A stretch of 64,000 nt of DNA from Camelus bactrianus. Taxonomy: Eukaryota > Chordata > Mammalia > Artiodactyla > Camelidae. Made by a program: the position numbers and the translations under genes. This document shows, piece by piece, positions 58,990-64,000 of this stretch. Below the pieces are notes generated by a model. That model worked only from the letters and a program-made list of their open reading frames with translations, was not told where the DNA came from and did not search any database. The stretch lies in contig NC_133550.1 of the NCBI RefSeq assembly GCF_048773025.1, positions 11,024,176-11,088,175 on the forward strand, in the 5' to 3' direction. How positions within the stretch are numbered: position 1 is the first letter of the stretch; every line of letters starts with the position of its first letter.

Positions 58990-59737
58990 CACCTCTCCTT
59001 CTGCCACCACCCACTATTCTCCATAGCAGAGGAGCCAAGCTAGAGCACATAATTAGCCTTAAAGGGGGGCAGCAGCCACTTCCCCATTTCCTTATTTACG
59101 GATTCATAATGGATGCAAACTGCTTCCAAGGTTAATTAAATGAATTATAGATGTCTAAAATGAGGGCAAACTCTGTTTTCCCTTTAAACCTGGTCCATCT
59201 GCTTATCAAGGCAATGTTTTCTAAGTTAATTAAGTATGGAGCAGAAAGTCCTCCATGCAGACACTTTCAATTAATTCTTAATTAAGAATACCCACGTAGG
59301 TTCTCCAAGTGGGCAAAAATATACAGTGTGGGGAGACAAACAAAGGCACAGAGTTTGCTACTTTTTAAGTTTATCAAATGTTATAAACAGCTTAAAGAAT
59401 ACCTACCTTTAGGGTGATTTTCAAAAAAATCAGTGAGAACATACACAAATAATAGCACACTTCTTACTTCGTTCCTCTTTGTCCTTCCATGTTGCTAAGA
59501 GACTGTCTTTTTCAAGGCTTAAATACACAGGCTTTTCCAAATTTAGAAAACAAGCCACTTGCAAAGAAGCTTCAAAAAGGCAGCCAGTTAGAGGTTAAAA
59601 TTTATTTGGTAATGATCAACCCACATTTCTCCAAACAATTTCCTGAAATATATTAGCAAGTGCCTGGATAATTCATGTACACTTCAGTATTTATCACTGC
59701 CAGTTATGTGACTTTCTTAGTTTATACACATTAAAAT
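58990..59737. other. Non-repeat intron 1 sequence with a TTAATTAA cluster
   Basis: No repeat family recognised. Contains the motif cluster listed separately. Confidence 0.5.
59132..59285. promoter_or_regulatory. Cluster of TTAATTAA motifs, candidate homeodomain enhancer
   Basis: Exact TTAATTAA at 59132-59139, 59226-59233 and 59278-59285, plus AATTAATT at 59269-59276. The last site sits in a 12-base palindrome, tcttaattaaga. TAATTA is the classic homeodomain core. The cluster lies in sequence I cannot assign to any repeat. Enhancer function is inferred. Confidence 0.4.
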
Positions 59738-59935
59738 TTGCTTATTTTTTATTAAACTAGAGTTAGTTATAATGTATCAATTTCTGGTGTACAGCGTAAT
59801 GTCCCAGTCATGCATTTATATACACATACTCATTTTTTTATTTTTTCACTAAAGGTTATTACAAAATATTGAATATAGTTCCCTGTGCTGTACAGAAGAA
59901 ATTTGTTTTTTATCTTTATGTATAGCACACATTAA
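59738..59935 (-). mobile_element. L1 LINE 3' end, camelid-looking form
   Basis: Reverse of the ungulate L1 tail: the plus strand shows 'tcaatttctggtgtacagcg', 'atattgaatatagttccctg', 'cttctgtacagcaca'-type text. The sense strand reads gtacaccagaaattgata then a tail, the form I associate with camelid L1s. It is the only clear L1 in the same direction as PPM1H. Confidence 0.85.
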
Positions 59936-60779
59936 AATTTGTGATACTGCTTTACTCCTTACCAAAAGAGAAATGACAGGAAAGTTAACCTTCAATTGAA
60001 AGAGAAACAGCCTTCAACTGGTTTTAAGACAATGAGGAGGTCACAGGAAGGCTCTGTATACACATCCTAATTCCTGATGAGCATTCGAGGCATGCTGACC
60101 ACAATTAGGGATAAACTGTAACCAAAGCATCAGCATATGGAGCTGGGAAAGAGAACACATATTAACTGTAATACGTGTTAGAACAATAATTGCTCCTTAA
60201 TTTAGAAATTGGGACATACAGCAAATCATACTGTTAAACCTATAAATTGCAGGACCGTGGGACTACAAAAGAATTTACGCTTTCCCTTAAAACTCCTGGG
60301 TGTATTTAGGTGTTTGTTTACAGTTTATTAACCACCCGACAGCCTGCAGAAAGAAACAAAAAGGTAACAGGGGCCGGCCCCTGACAACTGAAGATCAAAA
60401 AAGCCCAACACAACAGATACTAGAATGTAAATCACTGGAGAAATGGTTACATTTACAAGAAGTTGACAGATATGCCTCTTTTGAAAAGACCCATTTTGAT
60501 TACATTTTCAACATCCAAGTACTTCGGTGCTGGAAGAGCTTTGTGGGGGCTCCCACTAACCACAGGGAACCACAGGGACAGGCCAGCTTTCCTGAGACAA
60601 ATCAACAGGCTTTGTCGTATGTAAAGCAACACAACCAGACACAACCATGAGGAGGACAAAGCTCAAACCGCCCGGCACCCCATCCAGCCAGCGCCCTGTA
60701 TGTACGTTTGTAAAGTACACACGGCCGTCTTGAAGAGGAAGAGGCAACAGGACTAAAAAGATCCGAGTGCAGCCCCGGG
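59936..60779. other. Unassigned intron 1 sequence with a 16-bp palindrome
   Basis: No repeat or gene recognised. A perfect palindrome CAGGGGCCGGCCCCTG lies at 60368-60383. The 116-codon frame at 60300-60650 has no recognised domain. Confidence 0.45.
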
Positions 60780-60880
60780 TGCGTCACTCAGGCAAGCCAC
60801 TTAATTTCTCTCAACACTGATTTCTCATCCAACGAGAGGAAAGACGTGTGGAGGGCACAGGGGGAGCCGGAGGGAGCTGA
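60780..60880 (+). mobile_element. MIR-like fragment
   Basis: 'caggcaagccacttaatttc' and 'ctcaacactgatttctcatc' are MIR phrases. Confidence 0.5.
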
Positions 60881-60884
60881 TGTC

Positions 60885-61020
60885 CTCTGAGCATCTCCTC
60901 AAGGGCTGGCATCATCCTTACATCTCATCTAATCCTCACAGCAGATTTGGACTTTACAAAGAGCGCAGTGAGGCCAGGAGACAGATGCGATGTCAACCCT
61001 GAACCCTGGCTTCAAAGACC
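60885..61020 (-). mobile_element. MIR-like fragment
   Basis: 'catctcatctaatcctcaca', 'gaggccaggagacagatg' resemble reverse MIR. Confidence 0.55.
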
Positions 61021-62444
61021 TCCTGCCCAATGGCCATGCTTAGCTTGCAAATTCTTGTTTCCAGAGTGAGGGCAAAACCTGCAAGGGCCCTCTCTGGGCT
61101 CCCACATCTCTGTGTCTCCCTGGGCTGTGATGCCATTTCCAAGTCCCACCTCAGATCGCATCCTCTCCAGCAAACTCTCTACCCTCCCCCTCACCGCCAC
61201 CGGCACCACCTAAACCCAGAGGTGCCCCTTGGCTTTCTCAGGGCTAGTGAAAATCCCACATGTACACAACACACAGGATGTGGAGGCTACAGACCATCAG
61301 GGTCACCCACCACTCCTTCCACGTCACCTAACAAGTTTGGGTGGCAGGCAGTCTGCTCAGAACAGCAGAGGGAGTCCAGTCCTGCACATTTGGTACCATC
61401 TAATCGCAGTGCTACACAGTGAGGATGACTTTTCACTGAAACCATATGTCGCCTGGTCCCCAAAGCCACTTTTTCAAAACCCTTAGGAGGTGAGTTTGCG
61501 TTTACAATGAAGGAATGACAAAGATCAGCAACCGAATCCAATTAGTTCTCATTTTTCTATTTTTAAGTCACTCAAGCTAGAGGAAATGACTAAGGGTCAT
61601 TAATAATGGAACTCGCGGTCTGGTGTCATAAAGAGCTTGCCACTCCACAGACACAACCTGAAGCACGGCGAAGAGAAACCATGGTAGTGTCTGCCCTCAG
61701 GCAACAGAGGCCGTTCGGGGAAAACTGTTTCTGTGCTGACGGGAACTGCCAATGGGACTTGCTCTAGAATGATACACATCTTTATAGAAGCTGCCTGACA
61801 GCAGCGCAGCCGCGCAGCACACAGACACAACGTTCAGGCTGCAGAGCGCAGCTGTGCTCCAAGGGAGACGCGCCCTGACCGTTCCTAAAGCAGGCAGAGG
61901 AAACCCTGCCACACACAGTTCAATTAATGACAACTAACACGCCAAAAGGTGCATGTTAGGAAGCCCCCGAGAAGTGGGTTTTATCAGACAGAGGCTCTGC
62001 TCCGGGCATCCCTGAGGCTCCTGAATGTCATTCACCCTTGAAGCCGGATGGGCAAGCACAAGGTTTTGGTTCCAAAGTCAAGGCCAGGAAGGGAAGTTCA
62101 ATAAAGCCACGAATTCTGACATGAGCTCCTTAGAATAAAATGGGGAAATAAAATTAAAAAACAAGTGACAAATAATATAACTTACTGTGGTTTACTTTGG
62201 AGGGCTCCTCTTAAACCAATTCAGAGTGCTGAATAACCAAATATAAAATACTTTTATCAAGGGCAGGATTTTTTAAAACCTCACAAAGCCAAGATACTTC
62301 GACACTGTGGCTGCTCAACACTCGAACGTTTCCCAGACCGAGTGCACGACCTCAGGGCTCTCTCCCAGCCCTCGCGGGCACAGCCCAGTGAGGACCAAAG
62401 CTAGGGCGGTGCCCCCACCCCACCCTGGTGGCATCAGCCTGGGT
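61021..62444. other. Unassigned intron 1 sequence
   Basis: GC-moderate. A 130-codon frame at 61030-61422 has a His/Pro-rich stretch but no recognised family. No repeat identified with confidence. Confidence 0.45.
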
Positions 62445-62615
62445 CACTTATCCTCTGAGAATCAGTTCTTCATCTACAAGGTAACATTCCTGACAGCACA
62501 GAACTACTCTGAGGATTAACTAAGATAATACACATACAATCCTTAACCCGGCGCCCAGAACAGAAGGACTCAATACTGGAGGTTCTCATGACTGTGGTAA
62601 ATGCTGTTACTGCTC
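62445..62615 (+). mobile_element. MIR SINE
   Basis: 'cagttcttcatctacaaggt', 'ctctgaggattaactaagat', 'cacatacaatccttaacccg', 'gcgcccagaacagaaggact' match MIR. Confidence 0.85.
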
Positions 62616-64000
62616 AGAATGATAGAGGAAATAGAACAGGTGAGAATCTACTGTAGATGGAAGACCCACTCATGGCTCCAAACGCCAGCCAGTTCAGAGA
62701 TAACCGTACAGGTCTATCTCCTGTGGAGAAAGCGGTGTCTCTCTATTTAGTGGGCTGAACTAATCCAGTCAGACTACATATCTGACCACCGCTTTTTCAG
62801 GGGTACTTAGGTAGCAACCAAATTGGGGTATTCGGGGCAGACACAGCATACCGCCCATCAGCTATTTCACGTTGTAAAGCAGCTCTGAAAGCTACTGCTG
62901 ACCACCTCCTGAGTGCCCCACAGACAGGCTGCATCGAACACGCGAACGGCCAGCGTGCTTCAGATGCCATCAGAACCCTGGTTCTTCCCGTTTAAAGTAA
63001 CCAGCACAATTCATTTTTTTGGAGACGCCTCCATCAACCAACCTCAAGTCTGAAAGCCTCTTTCATGCTTTAAAATTAAGATTAAAAACAGCTGGTGAAG
63101 GGGTGGAAGCATGTCAGTGGCAACGATGCTAAAAGGCGAGCACGGAGCTTGGCTCAAGACAAAGCGACAGGAAGCACACGCGTGGTCCAGAAATACCCTG
63201 AAATACTGCTGTGAGCCTTCCACCCTTGTTGCAGTCTCATCCTCCATATTTTAGTGCTTTTGTGACAGTAGAAGGTGGGAAAATAACAATGATGGATAAA
63301 ATGGATTTCATGCTAAGTAGCAACTAGGCCTGAGAGCTGGGGGTCACTTAACCATTGGGGGTAAGAACTCTGTCCACACTTTCAGAATCAGCAGGATAGA
63401 AAATGACTGAGAATACTCACGCAGCCCAATCTCTCCAGTTGCAGAGAAAAATGAAACACTATCAATTTTACTTAAGCTCTGCTAACTTAGTAAGTACCAA
63501 ATATCCAGCATCATGGGTAGTCGCTGTAGGGAGCAGGGAGGGAGAGTGAACACTTTTAAACATATGACTTCAGAACTAGGTAATACATGAATATCAAGTC
63601 AAAACAGATGTGTAAGGGGACCGTCAGTTTCTAGAAGAGAACTGAGAAATGTAAGGGCAACTCTAAAATTTGGGGTACACTTAACATGTTCATACTCAAC
63701 CTAATTACTGGGCAGTACACTTCTCCTGGAGTCACCCTGTAACACAAAGTCTTAGTGATGGATGAAACCTGCTACCATAAGAAGAACAGGGTATTGCAAC
63801 ATAATACAAACTTGAACTGGTTCAAACTGTTCTTCCCACCACCACTTCAACAGAATTATGTGCACTGTTGGTATTTGTCCTGTGGATCTAAGATGCTACT
63901 GGAAAATCCTTCAAGAAGGCTTTACTCCATTGAGCACTGAAACAAAAAGTGGTCGTGTGCACACACAGACCCACAACACGGCTGTGGGGTGTAAAACTGA
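62616..64000. other. Unassigned intron 1 sequence to the window edge
   Basis: No gene, CpG island or repeat family recognised. PPM1H exon 1 is not here. Confidence 0.5.

Larger units (their letters stand above)
3562..64000 (-). other. PPM1H: PPM1H intron 1 (partial, at least 60.4 kb)
   Basis: Everything 5' of exon 2 in gene direction to the window edge. Exon 1 encodes the first 81 or so residues (start near MLTRVKSAVANF in human) and should sit in a CpG island. No such reading frame or island is present, so intron 1 continues past the edge. A very long first intron fits the large human gene. No nested host gene was recognised. Confidence 0.88.

Noticed and set aside
60368-60385. GGGGCCGGCCC phrase similar to the start of a horse ERE SINE
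   Set aside because: No SINE body or A-tail follows; it is just the palindrome.
61030-61422. 130-codon frame with a His/Pro-rich stretch
   Set aside because: No domain match or supporting splice sites; repetitive CCACC composition.
1-64000. Possible novel multi-gene or defence-type system
   Set aside because: This is intronic mammalian DNA with one host exon; no gene cluster, CRISPR, or phage-like module is present.

Overview
This is mammalian nuclear DNA. It is AT-leaning, dense in interspersed repeats, and almost free of coding sequence. The repeats place it: L2, MIR, MER5, MER20 and MLT1-type copies are general to eutherians. The several L1 3' ends carry the tail typical of even-toed ungulates, with a phrase like 'tatagcacagggaactacat' and a close near 'actatacttcaat'. 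I see no pig PRE-1, no ruminant BovB/Bov-tA and no whale/ruminant CHR SINE. One L1 3' end (59738-59935, minus) has the form I associate with camelids. My best guess is therefore a cetartiodactyl, perhaps a camelid; the species is an inference.

The only host coding sequence I can support is one short exon at 3396-3561 on the minus strand. Its 55 whole codons match PPM1H, a PP2C-family Ser/Thr phosphatase, and it has good splice sites on both sides. By length, frame and content it is exon 2. The window is therefore an internal slice of PPM1H, which runs right to left: 1-3395 is part of intron 2, and 3562-64000 is at least 60.4 kb of intron 1. The promoter and exon 1 are not here and should lie beyond position 64000.

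Layout by region (all coordinates within the window): 1-3.4 kb has L2 tails, a CpG-rich patch and an old L1. 3.4-3.6 kb is the exon. 4.5-20 kb is sparse old repeats (L1 pieces, MIR, L2, a MER2-like and a MER5-like DNA transposon). 20-24 kb has an old L1-type repeat split by a younger L1, one retroviral LTR, and a hAT element. 28-30.5 kb has a 1.3 kb L1 with clean target-site duplications and a MER20. 32-38.5 kb has a MaLR LTR, MIR and L2 copies, a solo LTR nested in another solo LTR, and an old L1. 39.5-51 kb has MIRs, a MaLR LTR with perfect duplications, simple repeats, an L2 split by a hAT element, and another LTR. 52-57 kb is mostly L1. 57-64 kb is mostly unassigned, with a TTAATTAA cluster at 59.1-59.3 kb that could be a regulatory element.

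No operon, CRISPR, mobile gene cassette or new multi-gene system is visible. The interest lies in the exon call, the nested insertions with readable duplications, the antisense orientation of nearly all L1s relative to PPM1H, and a few non-repeat sequence oddities. Repeat family names come from memory of consensus sequences and were not checked with a masking tool.
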